From Prescottella defluvii (GTDB taxonomy: Bacteria > Actinomycetota > Actinomycetes > Mycobacteriales > Mycobacteriaceae), in NCBI RefSeq assembly GCF_000738775.1, contig NZ_JPOC01000021.1, positions 1-64,000 on the forward strand: 64,000 bases of DNA. Reading direction: 5' to 3'. Position 1 is the stretch's first letter. Each line of letters begins with the position of its first letter. Positions 32,263 to 39,066 of this stretch are shown piece after piece. A program made the translations under genes and the position numbers. The notes under the pieces were generated by a model. It made no database searches, had not been told where the DNA came from, and saw nothing but the letters and a program-made list of their open reading frames with translations.

Positions 32263-33420
32263 ATGGCCGGCAATCCCGATTTCCCCCTCTTCCAGCTGAA
32301 CGAGGAGCACGACGAGCTGCGGGCTGCGATCCGCGCACTCTCCGAGAAGGAGATCGCTCCGTACGCGAAGGACGTCGACGAGAAGGCCCGCTTCCCCCAG
32401 GAGGCACTCGACGCCCTCATCGCATCGGGATTCAATGCCATCCACGTCCCCGAGGCCTACGACGGCCAGGGCGCCGATTCCGTTGCCACGTGCATCGTGA
32501 TCGAGGAGGTCGCCCGCGTCTGCGGTTCGTCGTCGCTGATCCCCGCAGTCAACAAGCTCGGCACGATGGGCCTGATCCTCAAGGGCTCCGACGAGCTCAA
32601 GGCCCAGGTCCTGCCGGACATCGCCGGCGGCAAGATGGCCTCGTACGCATTGTCCGAGCGTGAGGCCGGCTCCGACGCCGCTGCGATGCGCACCCGCGCG
32701 AAGGCGGACGGCGACAGCTGGATCCTCAACGGCTCCAAGTGCTGGATCACCAACGGTGGCCAGTCCACCTGGTACACCGTCATGGCCGTGACCGATCCCG
32801 ACAAGGGCGCCAACGGCATCTCCGCGTTCATGGTCCACAAGGACGACGAGGGCTTCGTCGTGGGACCGCTCGAGCACAAGCTGGGCATCAAGGGCTCCCC
32901 CACCGCCGAGCTGTACTTCGAGAACTGCCGCATTCCGGGCGACCGGATCATCGGCGAGCCGGGCACCGGCTTCAAGACCGCGCTCGAGACCCTCGACCAC
33001 ACCCGCCCGACGATCGGTGCGCAGGCACTCGGTCTCGCGCAGGGCGCGTTCGACGCGGCACTGGCCTACACCAAGGACCGCAAGCAGTTCGGCACGTCCA
33101 TCGCGTCGTTCCAGAACACCCAGTTCATGCTCGCCGACATGGCGATGAAGATCGAGTCCGCCCGCCTCATGGTCTACACCGCGGCGGCCCGCGCCGAGCG
33201 CGGCGAGAAGAACCTCGGCTTCATCTCCGCTGCCGCGAAGTGCCTGGCCTCGGACGTCGCGATGGAGGTCACCACCAACGCCGTCCAGCTGTTCGGTGGA
33301 GCCGGCTACACCACCGACTTCCCGGTCGAGCGCATGATGCGCGATGCCAAGATCACCCAGATCTACGAGGGCACCAACCAGATCCAGCGCGTCGTGATGT
33401 CACGCGCACTGCTCAAGTAG
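32263..33420 (+). CDS. fadE25: Acyl-CoA dehydrogenase FadE25
   Basis: A 385-aa acyl-CoA dehydrogenase that I recognise as the FadE25 ortholog; near-identical blocks to the mycobacterial protein include QGADSVATCIVIEEVARV and LYFENCRIPGDRIIGEPG. YALSEREAGSDAA near residue 125 is the FAD/substrate motif. The C-terminal IYEGTNQIQRVVMSRALL contains the Glu used as catalytic base. It oxidises fatty acyl-CoA to 2-enoyl-CoA and passes electrons to ETF. The start has AGGAG nearby and follows a TetR gene with paired operators. About 60 bp after the stop is a GCACC-TTCG-GGTGC stem-loop that may end the transcript. Confidence 0.95.
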   Translation: MAGNPDFPLFQLNEEHDELRAAIRALSEKEIAPYAKDVDEKARFPQEALDALIASGFNAIHVPEAYDGQGADSVATCIVIEEVARVCGSSSLIPAVNKLGTMGLILKGSDELKAQVLPDIAGGKMASYALSEREAGSDAAAMRTRAKADGDSWILNGSKCWITNGGQSTWYTVMAVTDPDKGANGISAFMVHKDDEGFVVGPLEHKLGIKGSPTAELYFENCRIPGDRIIGEPGTGFKTALETLDHTRPTIGAQALGLAQGAFDAALAYTKDRKQFGTSIASFQNTQFMLADMAMKIESARLMVYTAAARAERGEKNLGFISAAAKCLASDVAMEVTTNAVQLFGGAGYTTDFPVERMMRDAKITQIYEGTNQIQRVVMSRALLK

Positions 33421-33480
33421 CGAACGGTTCCGCTGCGACGGTTCCCCTGTCCGCCGTTCCCGGCGTTCAATGAGGGGGCA

Positions 33481-33494
33481 GCACCTTCGGGTGC
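33481..33494 (+). terminator. UUCG-capped stem-loop after fadE25
   Basis: GCACC-TTCG-GGTGC, a 5-bp stem with an extra-stable UUCG tetraloop and weaker outer pairing, lies about 60 bp downstream of the fadE25 stop. It lacks a T tract, so it may be a terminator or an mRNA 3'-end stabiliser. Confidence 0.35.
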
Positions 33495-33588
33495 CGCAGT
33501 AGGTGACAGCACGGTTCGAACCGGGTACTGCGCCAAGCAGGCCGTTCGGGGGCCGGCACCGTGACCGACGCAGGGGAGTTGATTACAC

Positions 33589-33747
33589 ATGGGTTCGATC
33601 AGCATTCTCGGGGAACTGGTGGACGTCCTGGCCCGGCTCATGGACATCATGGGCGGTCAGGGACAAGGCGCTCCGGGGGCCGGGATGGGCGGCCTGGGCG
33701 GCAGTCTCGGAGGTGGTGGCGGTCTCGGCGGCAGCCTCGGCGGCTGA
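33589..33747 (+). CDS. 52-aa glycine-rich small protein
   Basis: ATG at 33589 with GGGGAG ten bases upstream; stop at 33745-33747. Residues 1-24 (MGSISILGELVDVLARLMDI plus MGGQ) form a predicted amphipathic helix with two acidic faces and many Leu/Ile/Met. The remaining 28 residues are almost all Gly with Ser, Leu, Pro and Ala in a GGLGGSLGG-type repeat. A perfect 14-bp hairpin terminator starts 25 bases after the stop, which marks it as an independent transcription unit between fadE25 and fadB2. There is no signal peptide. I do not recognise a family. The small size recalls short porin peptides or small membrane-associated proteins of Corynebacteriales, but that is a guess. Confidence 0.6.
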   Translation: MGSISILGELVDVLARLMDIMGGQGQGAPGAGMGGLGGSLGGGGGLGGSLGG

Positions 33748-33771
33748 CCGGTTCGACGCCATCTGCACCAC

Positions 33772-33812
33772 CCGTCACCCCGGCGCCGGAACTTCCGACG
33801 CCGGGGTGACGG
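33772..33812. terminator. Strong hairpin after the 52-aa gene
   Basis: 14-bp perfect arms, CCGTCACCCCGGCG (33772-33785) and its complement (33799-33812), with a 13-base loop. The position directly after the small gene and before fadB2 supports termination. There is no T run, as is common in high-GC actinobacteria. Confidence 0.75.
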
Positions 33813-33896
33813 CTGCATCGCGCCGGATAGCAGAATGACCTTGAAAGCACACCGTCCCGACGGTCGGTGTGAAGAGACGACAGTGGAGATTCGACT

Positions 33897-34745
33897 GTGG
33901 AGCTAGTGGGTGTGATCGGCGGCGGCACGATGGGTGCCGGCATTGCCGAGGTGTGTGCCAAGGCCGGAAGCTCGGTCCTGATCCTCGAGACCAAGCAGGA
34001 GTACGCGGACGCGGCGCAGGCACGGATCGCGAACTCGATCAGCCGCGGCGTCGCCCGCGGCAAGATCACTCAGGAGGAGGCGGACGCTGCCATCGCCCGC
34101 GTCCGGGTGACCCTCGACATCGAGGAGTTCGCGGACCGCGACCTGGTGATCGAGGCCGCCCCGGAGATCGAGTCGCTCAAGGCCGAGATCTTCGGCAAGC
34201 TCGACAAGATCGTGAAGCCGTCCGGCATCCTCGCGACCAACACCTCCTCGATCCCGGTCATCAAGATCGCGAACGCCACGCAGCGTCCGTCGCAGGTCGT
34301 CGGCGTCCACTTCTTCAACCCGGTGCCGGTCATGCCGCTGGTGGAGATCGTCGTCAGCCTGGTCACGTCCGAAGAGACCGTTGCGGCGGTGACCGATTTC
34401 GCCCGCAACACCCTGGGCAAGAAGGCCGTTCGCGCCGGTGACCGTGCGGGCTTCATCGTCAACGCCCTGCTCATCCCGTACCTGTGCGACGCCGTCCGGA
34501 TGCTCGAGTCCGGCTACGCGACCGCCGAGGACATCGACGACGCGATGAAGGGCGGCTGCGGATACCCGATGGGCCCGCTGACGCTGCTCGACACCGTCGG
34601 CCTCGACGTCGCGCTGGCCGCGGCCGAGTCGCTGTACGCCGAGTTCGGCCAGCCGAACTACGCGCCGCCCGCACTGCTGCGCCGCAAGGTCGACGCCGGA
34701 CACCTCGGCAAGAAGGTCGGACAGGGCTTCTACAGCTACAAGTAG
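33897..34745 (+). CDS. fadB2: 3-hydroxybutyryl-CoA / 3-hydroxyacyl-CoA dehydrogenase FadB2
   Basis: A 282-aa NAD-dependent L-3-hydroxyacyl-CoA dehydrogenase starting at GTG 33897, with GGAG eight bases upstream. The N-terminal dinucleotide-binding loop GVIGGGTMGAGIAEV is at residues 5-19. The catalytic region has TNTSSIPV, HFFNPVPVMPLVEIV (with the His) and a C-terminal domain ending GHLGKKVGQGFYSYK. It interconverts acetoacetyl-CoA and 3-hydroxybutyryl-CoA or longer homologues. A large hairpin 16 bases after the stop closes the unit. Upstream, CACCG and CGGTG repeats flank a smaller inverted repeat (33850-33869) that could be an operator. Strong match to mycobacterial FadB2. Confidence 0.93.
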   Translation: MELVGVIGGGTMGAGIAEVCAKAGSSVLILETKQEYADAAQARIANSISRGVARGKITQEEADAAIARVRVTLDIEEFADRDLVIEAAPEIESLKAEIFGKLDKIVKPSGILATNTSSIPVIKIANATQRPSQVVGVHFFNPVPVMPLVEIVVSLVTSEETVAAVTDFARNTLGKKAVRAGDRAGFIVNALLIPYLCDAVRMLESGYATAEDIDDAMKGGCGYPMGPLTLLDTVGLDVALAAAESLYAEFGQPNYAPPALLRRKVDAGHLGKKVGQGFYSYK

Positions 34746-34760
34746 CCCCTGTTCGAATAC

Positions 34761-34804
34761 GGCAAGCGCCCCATCACCTATCGAAAGGTGCTGGGGCGCT
34801 TGCC
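34761..34804. terminator. Bidirectional terminator between fadB2 and the 42-aa peptide gene
   Basis: 12-bp perfect arms, GGCAAGCGCCCC (34761-34772) and its complement (34793-34804), with further pairing of TCACCT and AAGGTG inside. It lies between two convergent genes and can serve both. Confidence 0.75.
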
Positions 34805-34916
34805 ATTCACGCAGAAGATTCCGACGCCGAACCGTCGGGCACCGACGCGAACAACCTCCGGTCCACCCCCGGCGGCCCGGCCGGGATGCAGAACGGAGGT
34901 GTGGTTCGACAGTCGA

Positions 34917-35045
34917 TCAGCTGAAGGCGTTCAGCGCGCCGACCAGGCCGAGGATCGCGGCCGCACCGGAGAGAACGCCGCCGATGCCGCTGATGACCGG
35001 CTGGATCTGCTTGATCAGTGCCAGATCTGCGTCAGAAGAACCCAT
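34917..35045 (-). CDS. 42-aa hydrophobic amphipathic peptide
   Basis: ATG at 35045 with an excellent GAGGAG six bases upstream; stop at 34917-34919. The first 12 residues (MGSSDADLALIK) are polar and acidic. Residues 13-42 are a Gly/Ala/Leu/Ile/Val-rich helix (QIQPVISGIGGVLSGAAAIL, then GLVGALNAFS) with one Lys and no Arg or aromatic residue except one Phe. There is no signal peptide cleavage site. It resembles small membrane-active or channel peptides in size and amphipathicity, such as PorA/PorH-type peptides of corynebacteria, but shows no clear sequence match. It sits alone, with a 220-bp upstream region of lower GC and a shared terminator downstream. Confidence 0.6.
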   Translation of the reverse strand: MGSSDADLALIKQIQPVISGIGGVLSGAAAILGLVGALNAFS

Positions 35046-35265
35046 GTCAAACTCCTCGCGAACGATTGGTGTGTACACGCTCTTGCGTGTCCGATGTGCT
35101 GCACAGCGCTCACGACAGTACGTAAGACATCCGTGCAGAGATTCTGCAAGACAGTCGATTTCGTTTCCGACCAGCTCGAATCTCCGTGAGTAATATTCCT
35201 GTGACCTGGCAACGGCCCTGGAACAGTCGGGTGACCGCCAGGCGAACATCAGCCGTCGAATCGGG
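35046..35265. other. Intergenic region of lower GC upstream of the peptide gene
   Basis: 220 bp with no supported gene. Base composition is visibly more AT-rich than the surroundings (for example GGAATATTACTC on the minus strand), and there is a GTGTACAC palindrome near 35070-35078. It presumably carries the promoter of the 42-aa gene. No confident -35/-10 pair could be picked. Confidence 0.4.
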
Positions 35266-35940
35266 TCAGCCGACCGCCAGAGAGCGGATGATCCGGACAA
35301 TTCCGGAGAGAGGCGTCTGTCGGTCCGAGCCGTCGTAGTTGGGTACGCGTCCGTTCCCCAGGTTGAAGTAGGTCCCCACCTGGCCGAATGCCGGAAGAAC
35401 CGGCGGGGTCGTGCACACATCCGCGACGAGGCACGGGTAGTCGGCGAGCAGTGCCGCGAGACGCTCACGATGGGGCGCGGATATCCGGTACCCGGGATCT
35501 ATCAGCGAATCGGTCTCCACCTGGAAGTATTCGACGCCGGCGGCGACGAGGCGGTCCAGGTGCTTGCGGTTGTCGAGCAGGCCGACGTCTTCCTTCAGGA
35601 CGAAGAGTCCGTTCGCGATCTTCGGAACCGGCAGCCGCGCCAGCAAGTCCAACTGTTCGGCCGCCGCCGACTCCTTGGGTCCGTCGACGACCGTGAATTC
35701 GAAATAGGTGGGCCGGAGCGCCTCGACGGCATCGACGACGTCCTGCGGCGAGAGGGCCGCCGAGGCATCGATGTACAGCGACGTTCGCGGGCCGACCACG
35801 TCCTGCAACATCGTGAACGTGCCCGCGTCGACGACTCGCCGGTCGGTTGTCGCGGCGTCGCCCAGGCAGATACCCACGATGTCGACGCCGCGCAGCTTGT
35901 CCGCCTCGCGACGCGAGGTCACCTGGTTCACCTTGATCAC
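35266..35940 (-). CDS. Hypothetical protein, possible TrpF-like (beta/alpha)8 barrel lacking catalytic residues
   Basis: A 224-aa protein starting at GTG 35940, with GGGAGG five bases upstream. The pattern of a short opening strand (IKVNQVTSRREADKL), then DIVGICLG and later LGNGRVPNYDGSD near the C terminus recalls phosphoribosylanthranilate isomerase (TrpF). The TrpF signature KICG with its catalytic Cys is absent (KVNQ here), so TrpF activity is unlikely. No trp genes are nearby. The codons appear less GC-biased than in neighbouring genes. It is upstream of and co-directional with the 42-aa peptide gene, 220 bp away, and downstream of kshA and its coupled ORF. Function unknown; the fold call is tentative. 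Confidence 0.6.
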   Translation of the reverse strand: MIKVNQVTSRREADKLRGVDIVGICLGDAATTDRRVVDAGTFTMLQDVVGPRTSLYIDASAALSPQDVVDAVEALRPTYFEFTVVDGPKESAAAEQLDLLARLPVPKIANGLFVLKEDVGLLDNRKHLDRLVAAGVEYFQVETDSLIDPGYRISAPHRERLAALLADYPCLVADVCTTPPVLPAFGQVGTYFNLGNGRVPNYDGSDRQTPLSGIVRIIRSLAVG

Positions 35941-35978
35941 AGATACCTCCCGCGCGAAACCCGACCCCTGATAGTAGG

Positions 35979-36008
35979 CGAGGTTCCCCGCGCACGCGGG
36001 GGACCTCG
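35979..36008. terminator. Hairpin terminator after the kshA unit
   Basis: A stem of about 14 bp (CGAGGT-T-CCCCGC paired with GCGGGG-G-ACCTCG, one T-G wobble) with a four-base GCAC loop. It lies 24 bp downstream of the small ORF that follows kshA. It looks like a type I-E CRISPR repeat core but occurs only once. Confidence 0.65.
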
Positions 36009-36031
36009 TTCACGCACGGCACGAACGGAAC

Positions 36032-36250
36032 TCAGTCGTCGAGGACGCCGATCCGGCCCTCGACGGCCGCCCGTGCGATCGATTCCTGCATCGCCGAGCA
36101 ACTACGCGCGCGCGACACCGGGCCCGCCGCGTCGTCCAGTTCGACGCACGCGGCCCGGGCCTCGGCTGTCCACTGCACCGACGTGTGCTGCCAGCTGTTC
36201 TTGGCCGCCAGCACCCGGCAGCCGCAGCGATCGCACTCGACCGGTTCCAC
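36032..36250 (-). CDS. 72-aa Cys-rich small protein translationally coupled to kshA
   Basis: Starts at GTG 36250, two bases after the kshA stop, and ends at 36032, giving 72 aa. It opens EPVECDRCGCRVLAAKNSWQ with a C-x2-C-x-C cluster, and two further Cys lie at about residues 35 and 51. The middle contains WTAEARAACVELDDAAG. The Cys pattern suggests a zinc-ribbon or small metal site. It is too short for a plant-type ferredoxin and lacks that spacing. Coupled translation suggests a role with the oxygenase, perhaps assembly or regulation, but no function is known to me. Confidence 0.65.
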   Translation of the reverse strand: MEPVECDRCGCRVLAAKNSWQHTSVQWTAEARAACVELDDAAGPVSRARSCSAMQESIARAAVEGRIGVLDD

Positions 36251-36252
36251 GA

Positions 36253-37407
36253 CTACGCCTGTTCCACGGCGCGACGGGCCAGGTTGTCGGCCACTTCCTG
36301 CTTCCACGCCTCCACGGGCTTGGTGGTGTCGAGTTCGAACTCGAAGCGGTCCACCATGTCCGGGGTGACGTCGGCGACGTCGACGTAGAACTGCTCGTAC
36401 CAGCGGCGCAGCTGGTAGACCGGGCCGTCCTCGTTGGTCAGCAGCGGGTTCTCGATGCGGGTCTTGTTCTTCCAGATCTCGATGTCCTGCTCGAACCCGA
36501 CACCGATGTAGCCGATCATCGCGTCCACCAGCTGGTCCGCGATCTCGGCGGGAACCTGCTCGGTCTTCTTCACCGAGATGCCGTACATCAGCACGAACTT
36601 GTCCGGGGCGATCGGGTAGTGGCAGTTGATGAGAACTGACTCGACGTCGTGCTTGTCGTAGTGGTAGATCAGGTCGTCGATCATGAACGACGGACCGTGG
36701 TACGCGGCGACGGACGTGTTGCCGACCAGTTGCGGCACGTCGGGGTCGGTCCACTCGGTGACGTCGTCACGGCCGACGCCCTTCTGCTCCTGGATCGCGA
36801 CGTGCCCCTCGAAGACGTTCTTGAAGTACGTGGGGAACGAGTAGTGCACGTAGAAGAAGTGCGCCATGTCCACGACGTTGTCGACGATCTCACGGCAGTT
36901 GGTGTCGATGACGAGCGACTTCCACTGCCAGTCCGTCCACTCCGCGTCGGTCGAGCGCATCGCCGGGATCGTGATGTCGGCCGGCGGCGGGTTGCCCTCC
37001 GGGTCGTTCCACACGAACAGCAGCTCGTCCTGCTCCATCGTCAGCCACGCCCGTGTCTTCGCGACCGGGGGAACACGACGGGCGTAGGGGATGTCGGTGC
37101 AGCGCCCCTTGCCGTTCCACCGCCAGTCGTGGAACGGACACGCGACCGAGTCGCCCTTGATCTCACCCTGGCTCAGATCGCCACCCATGTGCCGGCAGTA
37201 CGCGTCGAGGACCTTCAGATCGCCCTGGCTGTCGGCGAACACCACCAGCTTGGTGCCGAACGCCTCGACCGAGTGCGGCTTGCCGTCGCGGAAACCGTCG
37301 ACGAGACCGAGGCAGTGCCAGCCGCGGGCGAACCGCGCCGGCGGCGTGCCCTGGTCGATGATGCGGATCTCGTCGGTGTCGACGCCCTCGGCATGCACGG
37401 AGGTCAT
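36253..37407 (-). CDS. kshA: 3-ketosteroid 9-alpha-hydroxylase oxygenase component KshA
   Basis: A 384-aa Rieske non-heme iron oxygenase starting at ATG 37407 with AAAGGA upstream. The Rieske cluster ligands are C71-x-H73 and C90-x2-H93 (CRHMGGDL ... CPFHDW). The mononuclear iron site is in DNVVDMAHFFYVHYSFPTYF. The strings ARGWHCLG, HSVEAFGTKLVVFADS and GPVYQLRRWYEQFYVDVAD match characterised KshA proteins closely. KshA hydroxylates C9 of 4-androstene-3,17-dione or its CoA-bearing analogue, opening ring B, and takes electrons from the reductase KshB, which is not in this window. No KstR-type box was found upstream. Confidence 0.93.
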   Translation of the reverse strand: MTSVHAEGVDTDEIRIIDQGTPPARFARGWHCLGLVDGFRDGKPHSVEAFGTKLVVFADSQGDLKVLDAYCRHMGGDLSQGEIKGDSVACPFHDWRWNGKGRCTDIPYARRVPPVAKTRAWLTMEQDELLFVWNDPEGNPPPADITIPAMRSTDAEWTDWQWKSLVIDTNCREIVDNVVDMAHFFYVHYSFPTYFKNVFEGHVAIQEQKGVGRDDVTEWTDPDVPQLVGNTSVAAYHGPSFMIDDLIYHYDKHDVESVLINCHYPIAPDKFVLMYGISVKKTEQVPAEIADQLVDAMIGYIGVGFEQDIEIWKNKTRIENPLLTNEDGPVYQLRRWYEQFYVDVADVTPDMVDRFEFELDTTKPVEAWKQEVADNLARRAVEQA

Positions 37408-37544
37408 GGTCAGTCCTTTCGTCCCACGGTGCACGCAGGCGGGCTGTGCCGGTGCTCCGTTCGAACCTCCAATCTCCCGACGCCTCGACCCCGATTCCAG
37501 AGCTCCTCCCGTTGACTGGTCATTCGTTCGGTGGCGCCGTCGGC

Positions 37545-38342
37545 TCAGCTCGAGACCACGTCGACGAGGTCCGGAGCGACGACGTCGGACAGCCGTTCCC
37601 ACGGGACCGTCACGTCGATCAGCCCGATCGCGTGCGGCCCCACCTGGTAGTCGGAGAAGTGGATCTCCATCCCGTCCGGGGTGGCCACCCAGTTCGCGAA
37701 GTTCTCCCGCTTCGGCTCGATGCCCTCGCGCAGGAAGTCGGGTCCGGCGGCGGTCGCGGGCAGGAGACGCGCGGATTCCTCGGACAGCCGGTCCAGCCCG
37801 GCCTGGAGATCGGGGAACAATCGGTCGAGCGTGATCGGCTGCGCGTCGTCGGCATCGATCACGACCGTCGCGACGATCGGTGTCGGGTGCGCGCCGGGCG
37901 GATCCGCGTTCCACGACGTCACCAGGAGCCCGCTGACGACTCGGGAACCGATGTGCACGACGGCCGACCGGTCCGTGGATTCGAGGGTGAACCGGTCCCC
38001 CAGCCAGCCGTCGATCTGGTCCTGCAGCGCCGCCCGCATCGACTCGTTGAACTCGGCCGCGACGGCGGGATCCCCGCCGTCGATCTGCGGAACGACGACG
38101 TCGTACCGGACCCGACCGTTGTCGCCCGCGACCCGCACTGTCGTTGCGGTGTAGCCGCTTTCGGCTGCCGTCGTCGAGGAAGAGGAGGAGGGCGGTGCCG
38201 CTGTCGTGGACGGAGCGGCGGACACCGCTACGCCCTGGGGTTCGGCCGCACCGTCGGTGCTGCCCGAGCACGCCACCGTGGTGAGGAGCATTCCGGCCGT
38301 GGATGCCACGGCCGCCGCGCGAAGGATCCGGTTGTTCGCCAT
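37545..38342 (-). CDS. Lipoprotein with RsiV-like DUF3298 domain
   Basis: A 265-aa exported lipoprotein. The signal peptide ends at the lipobox LTTVAC (Cys25), followed by a Ser/Thr/Pro-rich linker to about residue 60. The globular part contains ITLDRLFPDLQAGLDRLSEES and WVATPDGMEIHFSDYQVGPHAIG, typical of the DUF3298 domain found in RsiV and related surface proteins. It is likely anchored in the outer leaflet of the plasma membrane. The gene lies upstream of kshA, with 137 bp between its stop and the kshA start. It is 42 bp downstream of another lipoprotein gene, so the two may be co-transcribed. Role unknown. Confidence 0.8.
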   Translation of the reverse strand: MANNRILRAAAVASTAGMLLTTVACSGSTDGAAEPQGVAVSAAPSTTAAPPSSSSSTTAAESGYTATTVRVAGDNGRVRYDVVVPQIDGGDPAVAAEFNESMRAALQDQIDGWLGDRFTLESTDRSAVVHIGSRVVSGLLVTSWNADPPGAHPTPIVATVVIDADDAQPITLDRLFPDLQAGLDRLSEESARLLPATAAGPDFLREGIEPKRENFANWVATPDGMEIHFSDYQVGPHAIGLIDVTVPWERLSDVVAPDLVDVVSS

Positions 38343-38384
38343 CGCCCCATCATCACCCGGGTGATGGATCTCGGCACGGCACGC

Positions 38385-38897
38385 TCACGCACACGCCGGA
38401 GACGACAACCCCGCAATACCGACGATGTCGCACGCATTGTCCTTCGACAGCTTCCACCCACCGTCCTCGGCGACGAAGGTCATGATGCTCTCGGGTGCCG
38501 GCTGACCGTCGAGTGTCATGACGACGGTCGCCACGACCGTGCCGTCGCCGAGGTCGGTCACGTCGCTGACCTCGACGGACGCCTTGTTGACCTTCGCTGC
38601 TTCGACCACTCGATCGATCAGCTGCGGATCCGCCTGCGCGCCCTGGACCAGCGCCACCTTCTCCGCCGCGGGGACCGTCTCGTCGAACGCGCGCGCCAGG
38701 TTCGCGTTCAGTTCCGCGACGGTCCCCGCGGCGACGAGCGGCGTTGCGATGAGCGGCGCGACGGGCGTCGTCGTCGTGGGTGTCGGATCGCCGGGATCGG
38801 CGGGCCCGGAGCAGGCCGCAGTCGCGAGTGCCACACCGCACAGGGCCACCGCTGCGATCGCCTTCGGATTCCGCTTCGACCCACGCATCGAGAACAT
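38385..38897 (-). CDS. MTB12-type low-molecular-weight antigen lipoprotein
   Basis: A 170-aa protein from ATG 38897 (MFSMRGSKRNPK), preferred over 38933 because GGAG lies four bases upstream. The signal sequence ends in the lipobox ATAAC, giving a lipid-modified Cys. A Thr/Pro linker leads to a domain of about 110 residues (ELNANLARAFDETVPAAEKV ... WKLSKDNACDIVGIAGLSSPACA) that matches the low-molecular-weight antigen MTB12/CFP-2 family of Corynebacteriales. Two Cys in the C terminus could form a disulfide. Exported or surface-anchored; biochemical role unknown. It diverges from the DHA2 exporter gene. Confidence 0.8.
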   Translation of the reverse strand: MFSMRGSKRNPKAIAAVALCGVALATAACSGPADPGDPTPTTTTPVAPLIATPLVAAGTVAELNANLARAFDETVPAAEKVALVQGAQADPQLIDRVVEAAKVNKASVEVSDVTDLGDGTVVATVVMTLDGQPAPESIMTFVAEDGGWKLSKDNACDIVGIAGLSSPACA

Positions 38898-39066
38898 GTC
38901 GCTCCATTCGTCCGGTTCCGCCCGAATGCGCAACGGTAGAGACGCGTCCGTGCGGCGGGGACCGATTCGACGGTGCGGCGTCGAACTCTTACCGTCTCCT
39001 CACGATCGGTGGGCTGGCGCCCCGAACCCCTTCCGGTCGGGCGGAGTCGCGAGCACCATCGAAGGC

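Noticed and set aside
33512-33523. CGGTTCGAACCG, resembling a tRNA T-arm
   Set aside because: No acceptor, D or anticodon stems can be built around it; it is just a 12-bp palindrome.
34470-34745. Frames on both strands overlapping fadB2
   Set aside because: fadB2 has full-length family similarity and a ribosome-binding site; the overlapping frames have no support.
35266-35940. A functional trpF gene
   Set aside because: The catalytic KICG motif is missing and there are no trp neighbours, so only a tentative fold resemblance is reported.
35979-36008. A type I-E CRISPR-like repeat (CCCCGCGCACGCGGGG core)
   Set aside because: Only one copy is present, with no spacers or cas genes nearby; its position after the kshA unit fits a terminator hairpin.
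36253-38271. 672-codon frame extending kshA upstream to 38271
   Set aside because: The extra N-terminal 288 residues are antisense-like to nothing conserved and run through the lipoprotein gene; kshA has a good start with ribosome-binding site at 37407.
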